Assembly: GCF_900168255.1 (NCBI RefSeq)
Contig: NZ_LT799838.1
Coordinates: 2,976,001-3,040,000, forward strand
Origin: Psychrobacter sp. DAB_AL43B
Lineage (GTDB): Bacteria; Pseudomonadota; Gammaproteobacteria; Pseudomonadales; Moraxellaceae
Reading direction: 5' to 3'
DNA length: 64,000 nt
Positions 27,182 through 35,513 of this stretch are shown here, piece after piece (the stretch's first letter is position 1; every line of letters starts with the position of its first letter). The notes below the pieces were generated by a model. It saw only the letters and a list, made by a program, of their open reading frames with translations. It did not search any database and had not been told where the DNA came from. A program made the translations under genes and the position numbers.

Positions 27182-28210
27182 CTAGGTCAGGGGTAAAGGT
27201 CTTGGGTTCTCTGTCGTTGGCTTCTTTTCTACAAGCAATCCTTTTGCATAAAAGGTTAATTTCCAAAGCTCTTGTGTTACCCGAGTGCCATAAGTCGTTA
27301 ATTGTATCCAATTGGCAGCAACCAATTGACGCTGTAATTGGTTTAAGTCATCTTGAGAAATTTGACAGCGTGATACAGCATGGACGTTTGGCATCTCTCT
27401 CTTGATATCCGGCTCAGCTCTGGTTGCGACTAAACGATTGATAGCGCTTTGTAAACCATAGCTTGAAAAAGTAGCCGGTATCTTTATTAGAGCGATTAAC
27501 ACCTCTTGCCACGTCAATAACATTGATCTCGTCACGTCCGTTAAGTTGCCACCCTCATAAGCTTGGGCTTTATATTGAATCTCGAAGGTTTCTGTTAATA
27601 CGATTGGTTTGCTGACACTATCAGGCATCAGATGATTAGGGACGACAGAATCAGCTTGCTTAGTAACTTTGCCAGTAGATAAGATATTAGCCGCTTCTTC
27701 AGAGACAGCTGGTTTATTAGATTTCATCAATGCTTCGTCACCAACTCTTACCCAGCCATCACTTACTTCATGATTGGCAACCATCTTATAGTAAGCCTGA
27801 ACCAGTAATGATTCGATGTCATTTTCTGTTTCATAATAATAAATCTTATCGGCTTTTTTGATAACGGTACTGGTAAACTCATTCAATTGCCGGCTGATAA
27901 TGGCATCGCTATGATGCTTCTTAACCAATATCAGTAAAGGCTTGAGCTTAGCTTTAGCATTTAAATAACTCAAATGCATTTGACTCACACCGGTATTTTG
28001 CGCAGTACCATAGCTGTCACCAATAATCATCAACGCATAATCACAAGCATCAATACATTGGCGACCATATAGCGACGCTTTTGGCAATTTACTAGAAACG
28101 TCATAGGTTAAAAAGGCTCGCGCTTGAAAAAATACCGCAACACTATCCAAGACCAACAACTGGTCGTTGTCAGCGCATATGACGTGAATATGATAGCGAC
28201 GGTTTGGCAC
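27182..28210 (-). CDS. DUF4062-like protein
   Basis: A 342-residue soluble protein. The N-terminal ~125 residues resemble DUF4062: a beta strand (YHIHVICA), then CIDACDYALMIIGDSYG followed by GVSQMHLSYLNAKAKLKPLLILVKK, the pattern in which a conserved Glu-like position and the IIG.YG loop line a nucleotide-binding-like fold. The middle (130-190) is variable; the last 130 residues form an unrecognised helical or winged-helix-like region (LTWQEVLIALIKIPATF, LNQLQRQLVAANWIQL). The start is probably GTG 28210, with AGAGGT upstream; GTG 28216 is possible. No partner genes. Function unknown. Confidence 0.6.
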   Translation of the reverse strand: MPNRRYHIHVICADNDQLLVLDSVAVFFQARAFLTYDVSSKLPKASLYGRQCIDACDYALMIIGDSYGTAQNTGVSQMHLSYLNAKAKLKPLLILVKKHHSDAIISRQLNEFTSTVIKKADKIYYYETENDIESLLVQAYYKMVANHEVSDGWVRVGDEALMKSNKPAVSEEAANILSTGKVTKQADSVVPNHLMPDSVSKPIVLTETFEIQYKAQAYEGGNLTDVTRSMLLTWQEVLIALIKIPATFSSYGLQSAINRLVATRAEPDIKREMPNVHAVSRCQISQDDLNQLQRQLVAANWIQLTTYGTRVTQELWKLTFYAKGLLVEKKPTTENPRPLPLT

Positions 28211-28415
28211 ACTCACCTCTAAGCTTAGTTAGGTAGTCACATAAATTGATATAGAATAAGACACAATTTAAATATTCTGCTTAGCAAATACTAGCCTAGC
28301 ATAATCTTGCTGAAATGCGTTCAGTTTATTTCTAATACCACTAACGTAATACGGGATTATAACAGCTGTATTCATATTAATCATGTCGACAGTCCACACT
28401 AAGATTGAGAGGGCG

Positions 28416-29405
28416 CTAATATTTAGAGGAAACATAATATTGTAAATGTGTTTCCTCGCCAAGTAAGCGCCGTATTAATAAAGCCAGTTTTTGATTATAT
28501 TTGGTCGCATAAAAGGTCAACGGCAGCTGAGTATTTATCATCGTTGTATCATTACTCTCTAGGGCATTTCCATCTAAACTGTCTGTAGGCAATGCTGACA
28601 GCTGGTTTGTCAGCAGTAACTGCTTGACGCGCTCAGCGATCGCTTGCCCTGAATCGACAACGTCCATCGACAGCTGATGCTCTGCAATTTCTTGCAATAA
28701 AAAAGACTTAAAAAACGGATAATGAGTACAACCTAGCACCAACTGATCTACCCCATCTTCAGCAAATACTTGTAATTGCTGGCGTAGACGCTGAGCAGTT
28801 TCACTATCCTCTGGCATACCTAACTCTACCCAAGGTACCAATTGCGGATCGAAATACTTGGTGACGATTGTAGCGTTAGGACTGGCAATACTAGTGATAA
28901 CGTCATTAAGTAACGCACCGTTTAAAGTCGCTTTGGTTGCCAATACCGCGACATGACCACTTTTACTCGCCAGTACGGCAGGCTTTAGTGCTGGTACCAA
29001 ACCCACAATAGGCAGCTGCGGATAATAGTCTCTTGCGGTTTCTAACGCATAAGCAGAGGCACTATTACAAGCAATAACGATGAGCTTACAATCTTGTTGA
29101 TACAGCCATTCTACCGCTGCCAGTGTCAACGCTTTGATATCTTCACTATCACGGTTGCCATACGGCACATGTAAGGTATCAGCATAATAAACGTAGCGCT
29201 CATTCGGCAACTGCTGGGCTAAGTGCAGATAAACAGACAAACCGCCAATCCCAGAATCAAATAAACCAATTGGAGCGTTACGGTCTTTATTAACCGTCTT
29301 TTTCGTCACGTCGCTATTGAGTACCGTTTTTTCAACAGTATCGCTATTAGCGACTATTGAACGTATATCGATCATACTAGCCACTGTATTTGCGGCAATT
29401 TTCAT
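28416..29405 (-). CDS. murI: Glutamate racemase
   Basis: Makes D-glutamate for peptidoglycan. The 329-residue product contains the family motifs GLFDSGIGGLSV (near 48), the catalytic Cys block VIACNSASA, and the second catalytic Cys in LGCTHYPFF. It is longer than the usual ~270 because of a ~45-residue Thr/Val/Asn-rich leader and an insertion near the C-terminus (about 275-300). ATG 29405 is the first in frame; 29375 is an alternative. No gene is clearly co-transcribed with it: DUF1285 lies upstream on the same strand at a distance of 147 bp. Confidence 0.93.
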   Translation of the reverse strand: MKIAANTVASMIDIRSIVANSDTVEKTVLNSDVTKKTVNKDRNAPIGLFDSGIGGLSVYLHLAQQLPNERYVYYADTLHVPYGNRDSEDIKALTLAAVEWLYQQDCKLIVIACNSASAYALETARDYYPQLPIVGLVPALKPAVLASKSGHVAVLATKATLNGALLNDVITSIASPNATIVTKYFDPQLVPWVELGMPEDSETAQRLRQQLQVFAEDGVDQLVLGCTHYPFFKSFLLQEIAEHQLSMDVVDSGQAIAERVKQLLLTNQLSALPTDSLDGNALESNDTTMINTQLPLTFYATKYNQKLALLIRRLLGEETHLQYYVSSKY

Positions 29406-29479
29406 TTTTATTTTACCGCCGTTTTCATATAAATATTGTCCTACTCATACTACTGATAAAGGTGTCAATTATTGAAAGG

Positions 29480-29524
29480 CTAGAAACTTAAACGCTAGAA
29501 ACGTGAATATTAGAAACTTGAATA
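29480..29524. repeat. Imperfect 15-bp tandem repeat, three copies
   Basis: CTAGAAACTTAAACG (29480-29494), CTAGAAACGTGAATA (29495-29509) and TTAGAAACTTGAATA (29510-29524), between the DUF1285 stop and murI. Confidence 0.75.
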
Positions 29525-29552
29525 AATGGCATTAATGAGCAAAGCCTCATTT

Positions 29553-30287
29553 TCACCCAGCTGGCATCGATAACTGATAAGATTTACCCCCACTTTGCAG
29601 GGTTAGTATCGTCTCACCATCGCGCTCTGTCAATTCGCCAATGTCGGTCAAATGATAGAATGCATTACGACCAATAAGCGCCGTTAAACCATTTCGAACT
29701 GTCATATAAGGACGTATTTGCGCCTCGGTTTCTGAGCGCTTGTTTTCTTCATGATTGTTTTCTTCATGGCTATTAGCATTATTAGTTTCACTATTACCGT
29801 CAGCTATATAAGTATTTAAGCTGATAAGATGCTCATCATCTAAACGTGCAACATCACCAGTGGTCGTCGTGAATTCCAACCAACTGGTATCATTTTCATT
29901 AACGATACCAACATCATTGATGAGTAGCGGTGCATCTTCAACTTGAATACGAAGTTTTTGTACTGGGGTCTTCAAAAAATACTCAACGGTGCCATTATTC
30001 TCTTCTTTCCATAAAATAGTGGCAAACAAATTGACTAATGACTCTCGGGTCATATGCCCCCCTTCATGCCACCATTCACCATTGGCCTTGATAATCAAAT
30101 CCATATCAGCAACTTGTTCAGGGTGCCATTTTTCTAGTGGTGGTATGGCGCGTCCTTCGCGTGTTCCTGCTGCAGACTTAAAATATTGGCTAAGCGCATC
30201 CACATTATTTAGCTCAGATAGCATATCGCTTGGGGCTTCAGCACCATATTTACTAGTCGCATCGACGCTTTTATTATTGTCATTCAT
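29553..30287 (-). CDS. DUF1285 domain protein
   Basis: A 244-residue cytosolic protein of the DUF1285 family (function unknown). Characteristic parts are PPLEKWHPEQVADMDLIIKANGEW, LVNLFATILWKE, YFLKTPVQKLRIQVEDAPL, and the C-terminal IRPYMTVRNGLTALIGRNAFYHL. A low-complexity insertion rich in Asn, Glu and His (about 178-200) interrupts the domain. I use ATG 30287 because AAAGGA lies at proper spacing upstream; the frame is open to 30323. Upstream of murI on the same strand. Confidence 0.82.
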   Translation of the reverse strand: MNDNNKSVDATSKYGAEAPSDMLSELNNVDALSQYFKSAAGTREGRAIPPLEKWHPEQVADMDLIIKANGEWWHEGGHMTRESLVNLFATILWKEENNGTVEYFLKTPVQKLRIQVEDAPLLINDVGIVNENDTSWLEFTTTTGDVARLDDEHLISLNTYIADGNSETNNANSHEENNHEENKRSETEAQIRPYMTVRNGLTALIGRNAFYHLTDIGELTERDGETILTLQSGGKSYQLSMPAG

Positions 30288-30694
30288 CGTAGAATCCTTT
30301 ACGTAGTAATCAAAGTTTGGCAAATCTGTTATTACTATAAATTTTAGTTTCGGGTATGATGAAACAACATCGTCATTACGCCCTCACTACATCCACATTA
30401 CCTTAACACTGATGGCTATAAATGCGTATCGTGTTTGTGGGACTTTTCTTTTATAATAAGTAATGATTTCTTATTTAAAATGGTCTAGTGGGTATCGTGT
30501 TAATGACACATTTTACGTTATGTATTGAGATTTTTTAAGAAAATCCTTTCACAATAACGTCGTCAATTGATGTCGCAAAGACCATTTTTATCGGGCAGCC
30601 ATATGTCTGAGTAAAGTTAGCGCTGCAAACCTTATTATTCACTTGTTAAGCTAATGATGCCCTGAGACAAGCCACTAAAAGTTTAGGAGTAGGT
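30288..30694. other. Divergent spacer between DUF1285 and etfD
   Basis: About 400 bp containing the promoters of two divergent units. TATAAT occurs at 30452-30457 but lacks a good -35 at normal spacing. No gene is seen. Confidence 0.5.
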
Positions 30695-32575
30695 ATGCAA
30701 GAGCAAGACAATCAAATGCCAGTCATTGATGGTGACACTGTGACTACTGATACACCAGTAACGACAGAGATGGCAAATCTAGAGACAGCAGAGCCAGTAG
30801 CTGTGATAGCAGAAGTGCCAGCTGAAGAGCTTGCCGTGAAAGAACCGGCTGCTGAGACAGTAGCAGTAGTGATAGAAAAAAAACCTGAGCCCGTAGTACA
30901 GCCTATGGTGGCGGAACCCGAGATTGAACGCGAATCGATGGAGTTTGATGTCATCATCGTGGGTGGTGGACCTGCCGGTCTCTCTGCTGCCATCCGTCTA
31001 CGCCAGCTTGCTATCGCAGCAGGCAACGACGAATTCATGGTCGCTGTGGTCGAAAAAGGCTCTGAGTTTGGTGCTCATATCTTATCCGGTGCAGTTATGG
31101 AACCGCGAGCCTTAGACGAGCTGATACCTGATTGGAAAGCCAAAGGTGCACCGCTTAACGTGCCAGTGATTGAAGATCGCGTGTACATGTTAAGGTCAGC
31201 GACTAAATCAACCAAGCTTATGGACTCCATTATTCCAGCCAGCTTGCACAACGAAGGCAATTATATTGCATCATTGGGTAATGTCGTTCGCTGGTTAGCG
31301 GTTCAAGCCGAAGAGCTAGAAGTCATGATGTTCCCAGGCTTCCCTGCTGCCGACATCTTATATAACGATGATGGCTCAGTGAAAGGGGTGTTGACTGGCG
31401 ATATGGGTGTAGCGGCAAGTGGAGATGCCAAGCCAAGCTTTGAGCCCGGCTATGAGCTACTGGCTAAATATACTATCTTTGCCGAAGGCTCTCGTGGTCA
31501 CTTAGGCAAGCGCCTAATCAGCCGCTTTAACCTTGATAAAGATTGCGATCCCCAACATTACGCTATCGGCATTAAAGAGCTGTGGGACATTAAACCCGAA
31601 AAACATGAGCAAGGCGTCGTCATGCATGGCTCAGGTTGGCCGTTGACTGATACCGGATCTTCTGGTGGCTGGTGGCTGTACTTCGATGAAAATAACCAAG
31701 TTAGCTTTGGTGTTGTTATTGATCTTTCTTACTCTAACCCTTACATGTCACCGTTTGATGAATTACAGCGTTTAAAATTACATCCGGTTATTCGCAACAT
31801 TTTAGAAGGTGGCAAACGTCTTTCTTATGGGGCGCGCTCACTCACTAAAGGTGGCCTTAACTCTTTACCAAAATTCACCTTCCCAGGTGGTGTGTTGGTA
31901 GGTGACGACGCTGGGTTCTTAAACTCTGCCAAAATCAAAGGCACGCATACTTCAATAAAGTCAGGCATGTTAGCAGCCGAAGCGATCTTTGAAGCACTAC
32001 AAGCCGACCGCCAACATGACGAAGTAGTGACCTTCACTACTATGTATAAAGAATCTTGGTTATATCAAGATAATTATGAAGCGCGTAACTTTGCCCCAGC
32101 TATGCATCGCATGGGTCAATGGATGGGTGGCGCTTTCAACTTTATCGAACAAAACTTGATGGGCGGCAAAATGCCGTTGACCATTCATGATAACTTATAT
32201 GATTATGACCAGTTAGAGCGCGCAGAGCACGCCTATCAGCCAGAATATCCTAAGCCTGACGGTAAGCTGACGTTTGATAAGTTATCGTCGGTATTTATCT
32301 CAAATACCAACCATGCTGAAGATCAGCCAACACATTTAAAAATGACTGATGCCACCGTTCCTATTTCAATTAACCTACCATTATATGCTGAGCCAGCACG
32401 TTTATTCTGTCCAGCTGGTGTTTATGAAGTGGTGAAAGATGCTGAAGGGGCCAAGTTTGTCATCAATGCGCAGAACTGTGTGCATTGTAAAACTTGTGAT
32501 ATCAAAGATCCTTCGCAGAACATCACTTGGGTAACGCCAGAAGGCGGCGGTGGTCCTAATTATCCAAACATGTAA
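30695..32575 (+). CDS. etfD: Electron transfer flavoprotein-ubiquinone oxidoreductase
   Basis: Membrane-associated flavoprotein that takes electrons from ETF (beta-oxidation and amino-acid dehydrogenases) to ubiquinone. The 626-residue product has the FAD motif VGGGPAGL (89-96), GAHILSGAVMEPRAL, the GSRGHLGKRL block and the C-terminal [4Fe-4S] ferredoxin-like cysteines in CPAGVYE and NCVHCKTCDIKDP. An ~80-residue N-terminal extension, rich in Glu, Val, Ala and Pro (EVPAEELAVKEPAAETVAVV), precedes the usual start. AGGAG at the distal ATG supports translation of the extension. The etfAB genes are not in the window. Confidence 0.93.
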   Translation: MQEQDNQMPVIDGDTVTTDTPVTTEMANLETAEPVAVIAEVPAEELAVKEPAAETVAVVIEKKPEPVVQPMVAEPEIERESMEFDVIIVGGGPAGLSAAIRLRQLAIAAGNDEFMVAVVEKGSEFGAHILSGAVMEPRALDELIPDWKAKGAPLNVPVIEDRVYMLRSATKSTKLMDSIIPASLHNEGNYIASLGNVVRWLAVQAEELEVMMFPGFPAADILYNDDGSVKGVLTGDMGVAASGDAKPSFEPGYELLAKYTIFAEGSRGHLGKRLISRFNLDKDCDPQHYAIGIKELWDIKPEKHEQGVVMHGSGWPLTDTGSSGGWWLYFDENNQVSFGVVIDLSYSNPYMSPFDELQRLKLHPVIRNILEGGKRLSYGARSLTKGGLNSLPKFTFPGGVLVGDDAGFLNSAKIKGTHTSIKSGMLAAEAIFEALQADRQHDEVVTFTTMYKESWLYQDNYEARNFAPAMHRMGQWMGGAFNFIEQNLMGGKMPLTIHDNLYDYDQLERAEHAYQPEYPKPDGKLTFDKLSSVFISNTNHAEDQPTHLKMTDATVPISINLPLYAEPARLFCPAGVYEVVKDAEGAKFVINAQNCVHCKTCDIKDPSQNITWVTPEGGGGPNYPNM

Positions 32576-32633
32576 AACATGATTTAGATAGTTATTTTTT
32601 AAGAAAACGCTGCTTTTAAGAAAACGCTCCAAA

Positions 32634-32669
32634 AAAAACCGCCCTTAGCAATAAGGGCGGTTTTTATTT
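32634..32669. terminator. Bidirectional rho-independent terminator
   Basis: AAAAACCGCCCTTA (32634-32647), a short loop, TAAGGGCGGTTTTT (32652-32665). It lies between the convergent ETF-QO and symporter genes. Confidence 0.92.
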
Positions 32670-32717
32670 ATATAAAATTTATAACAGCTTATTTTAATTT
32701 ATTTTTTAATCAGGCTG

Positions 32718-34214
32718 TTAATCGCTCCATGCATCACGATTGGCTTCGTCTTTAAGCTTCACAAAATCATCGGGATTGAATTTAATTTGTTCACCTGTTT
32801 TGCCCTCTTTAATCTGACGCTCGTAGTCACGTAATATTCTCAGTGCTACCGGTGACAAGATGAGAATAGCCGTCAAGTTGACCAATGCCATTAGACCCAT
32901 TGATAAGTCAGCAAAGTTCCAGATAGTAGGAAGACTTGCGATGGCACCGATGAATACCATGCCAAGCACCATAAAGCGGAATATCATGATCATCACTTTG
33001 GCGTTTTTGGCACCAGAGATAAATTCAAGATTTGACTCGCCATAACTATAATTGGCGATGATAGAGGTAAACGAGAAGAAGAAAATAGCAATCGCAACGA
33101 AGATAACGCCCATATCACCCACATACTGCGACAATGCTAACTGCGTCAACTGAATACCTTCTTGTTCAACACTAGGGTCAACCACACCAGAGAGAATAAT
33201 AATGGCGGCGGTCGCTGTACAGATAACCAATGTATCCATAAACACACCCAGCATCTGCATAAATCCTTGCACCGCTGGATGATCAGGATGGCTTTTTGCT
33301 GTTGCTGCGGCATTAGGTGCTGATCCCATACCTGCTTCGTTCGAGAATAGACCACGCTTAATACCGTTAATCATCGCTTGCGCAATACCATAACCAATCA
33401 CACCGCCCGCCGCTTGCTCAAAGCCAAATGCTGATTTTACAATCAATACAATCGCTGCTGGGAACTCACTAAAATTGGTAACAATAATATATAGCGCCAG
33501 TAAAATATATAAAATTGCCATGACTGGAACGACTTTACCTGCGATACGCGCAACCGAGCGTAAGCCACCGAACACTACTGGTGCCACCAGCGCTACCAAT
33601 ACTAAGCCTGTCATCCATGTTGGAATACCAAACGCTTCATTGGTCGCCTGTGCAATGGTGTTTGACTGCACACCGTTGAATGCCAAGCCAAAAGCAACCA
33701 GCAAACAAAGCGAGAAAAATATCGCAAGCCAGCGCTTACCCAAGCCTTTTTCAATATAATAAGCCGGTCCACCGCGATACACATTATCGGTATGCGGCAC
33801 TTTATATGCCTGAGCTAAAGTGGATTCAATGAAACTGGTCGACATGCCGACGATTGCCGTCATCCACATCCAAAATACAGCCCCAGGACCACCAAGGTAA
33901 ATAGCAATTGCGACCCCCGCTAAGTTACCAGTACCAACACGCGCGGCAAGCGAGGTCATCAATGCTTCAAATGAGCTGATGCCGCCATCTTTACGCCCTT
34001 GGTTGGAAGTACGCAATAACGCCCACATATGCCCAAAGTGACGAAACTGGATAAAACGCGTCGCAACGGTAAAATAAAGACCCGCGCCAATCAAGACGAA
34101 CATCAGTAGTCCATACCATGGATTGCTGGCGATCAGCCAATCATTATTGCCCCAAATTATACTAACACCATAACTAACGATGCTATCAAACCAACCTATT
34201 AGCCCTTCGCCCAT
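32718..34214 (-). CDS. Alanine/glycine:cation symporter (AGCS family)
   Basis: Sodium-coupled uptake of alanine or glycine across the inner membrane. The 498-residue product has about eleven membrane segments. It carries the AGCS motifs: GGISSFEALMTSLAARVGTGNLAGVA near 80, GPGAVFWMW, the GGPAYYIEKGLG block, and GIKRGLFSNEAGMGSAP. A strong ribosome site (GGGAAGG) precedes the ATG. It is monocistronic and sits opposite the DUF4212 symporter operon across a 1-kb divergent spacer. Confidence 0.92.
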   Translation of the reverse strand: MGEGLIGWFDSIVSYGVSIIWGNNDWLIASNPWYGLLMFVLIGAGLYFTVATRFIQFRHFGHMWALLRTSNQGRKDGGISSFEALMTSLAARVGTGNLAGVAIAIYLGGPGAVFWMWMTAIVGMSTSFIESTLAQAYKVPHTDNVYRGGPAYYIEKGLGKRWLAIFFSLCLLVAFGLAFNGVQSNTIAQATNEAFGIPTWMTGLVLVALVAPVVFGGLRSVARIAGKVVPVMAILYILLALYIIVTNFSEFPAAIVLIVKSAFGFEQAAGGVIGYGIAQAMINGIKRGLFSNEAGMGSAPNAAATAKSHPDHPAVQGFMQMLGVFMDTLVICTATAAIIILSGVVDPSVEQEGIQLTQLALSQYVGDMGVIFVAIAIFFFSFTSIIANYSYGESNLEFISGAKNAKVMIMIFRFMVLGMVFIGAIASLPTIWNFADLSMGLMALVNLTAILILSPVALRILRDYERQIKEGKTGEQIKFNPDDFVKLKDEANRDAWSD

Positions 34215-35248
34215 AGTACCTTCCCCTCACTTACATTTTATGCTTTTAGCATATTTTATAGATTGATATGATTAACGATTTATTTGCATTTTCAATATCT
34301 CAATGTCTCTTATTAAGATCACTGACTATCTATAACCATTTAATATCTGCTCAATATAGTGGCAAAGTAAATCACCAATATCGTGGTGCAACATTTTAAC
34401 TGACTACCATGATATTTGATGCTATTTAACTGTTTCAAACCTGCATTTTTATCAATACATACTTCTAAACTTTTGGAAGGTATTACATTAAATAATGAAA
34501 AATTATTTTTATAAGTAATTTTTTATAAAAAACTTTTAAGACTGGATTTTATATATTAATTTCAGTTTTTATTTACATAAACCCTATTTAAATATAAATA
34601 ACCTGTGTCATCACATTTATTAATCGGTTTATTAATAATATTTCTGAAATAAATGCTCTTTATTACTAATAAATCTTAATATGTCTATAAAATTAAATCC
34701 TTAGTATAAATAAGGTCTTGGCATGTTATCCTAGTAACATTGGTTGCTTTAACAACTTTCACTAACATAAGTCAGCCATAGTTTCTACGAAGCAAATATT
34801 TAGTTACATAAAGTAAATTAAATTTATTTATTGTTAATTAGATCAATATTGTATATATTCCTAATAAGTTCACAAATATCCCTTGCAATACTGATAGGCA
34901 TGAATAAAAAGTTTAAGTACTAAAACAATATCATCAGGAAGATGAAGATAATAAGACAGAGGATTGTCAGCCAACACCGACCCTCCTCCATGAATATCCA
35001 TATTCACCTACTATAAATTTAATAAAGCCATAACCAATACACCTTGTTAGATATTTCGGTTTTAGGCAATTAATACCATTAATTTACAGTGCAATTTTTA
35101 GTAATACTAAGCAAATCAACATCAATTTTTGTATCAATTTCACTGATAAAAGTTTGCTTATGTGTTTGATAACTTTGGGTTACTTATACTGACAAGTCAG
35201 GCTCAAATTAGTAACCTTATTTTTATGTTAGGCAAAAGGAGTTGTCCT
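34215..35248. other. Unusually long AT-rich divergent spacer
   Basis: About 1030 bp without a credible gene between the AGCS symporter and the DUF4212 gene, the longest non-RNA gap in the window. It contains many A/T runs and a 16-nt perfect inverted repeat TGAATAT-CC-ATATTCA at 34991-35006, and a TGTGTCATCACA dyad near 34605-34616. I see no tRNA, riboswitch consensus or ORF with coding character. Confidence 0.6.
34991..35006. promoter_or_regulatory. Inverted repeat, possible operator
   Basis: TGAATAT-CC-ATATTCA, a perfect 7-bp dyad, lies about 240 bp upstream of the DUF4212 start. The size and symmetry fit a dimeric regulator site; the identity is unknown. Confidence 0.35.
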
Positions 35249-35509
35249 ATGGAGAACCACAACGATTCATCAGGTTATTGGCGCGCCAATCTCCGTCTCA
35301 TTAAAGTTAGCCTCGTCATTTGGGCTTTAGTCTCTTATGGTTTTGGCATCTTGCTACGTCCATTATTGTCAGGTATTAGGATAGGTGGTACTGATATAAG
35401 CTTTTGGTTTGCACAACAAGGTGCCCTTATAGTATTTATCGCCTTAATCTTCTTCTATGCATGGCGCATGAATAAACTCGATAAACAATATGGTGTAGAC
35501 GAGGAATAG
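35249..35509 (+). CDS. DUF4212 sodium/substrate symporter small subunit
   Basis: An 86-residue membrane protein with two membrane helices (about 20-40 and 55-75). It matches the DUF4212 family: YWRANLRLIKVSLVIWALVSYGFG, SFWFAQQGALIVFI and a terminal DKQYGV. Such proteins are encoded with a large sodium:solute symporter of the VC_2705 type and are thought to be its small subunit. I use ATG 35249 because AAGGAG lies seven bases upstream; the frame is open to 35162. The symporter gene starts 4 bp after its stop, so translation is probably coupled. Confidence 0.88.
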   Translation: MENHNDSSGYWRANLRLIKVSLVIWALVSYGFGILLRPLLSGIRIGGTDISFWFAQQGALIVFIALIFFYAWRMNKLDKQYGVDEE

Positions 35510-35513
35510 TCCT

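Noticed and set aside
30452..30457. TATAAT as the etfD promoter
   Set aside because: No acceptable -35 at 16-18 bp spacing.
34605..34616. TGTGTCATCACA as a CRP/Vfr site
   Set aside because: The half-sites are too close (4 bp) for the TGTGA-N6-TCACA pattern.
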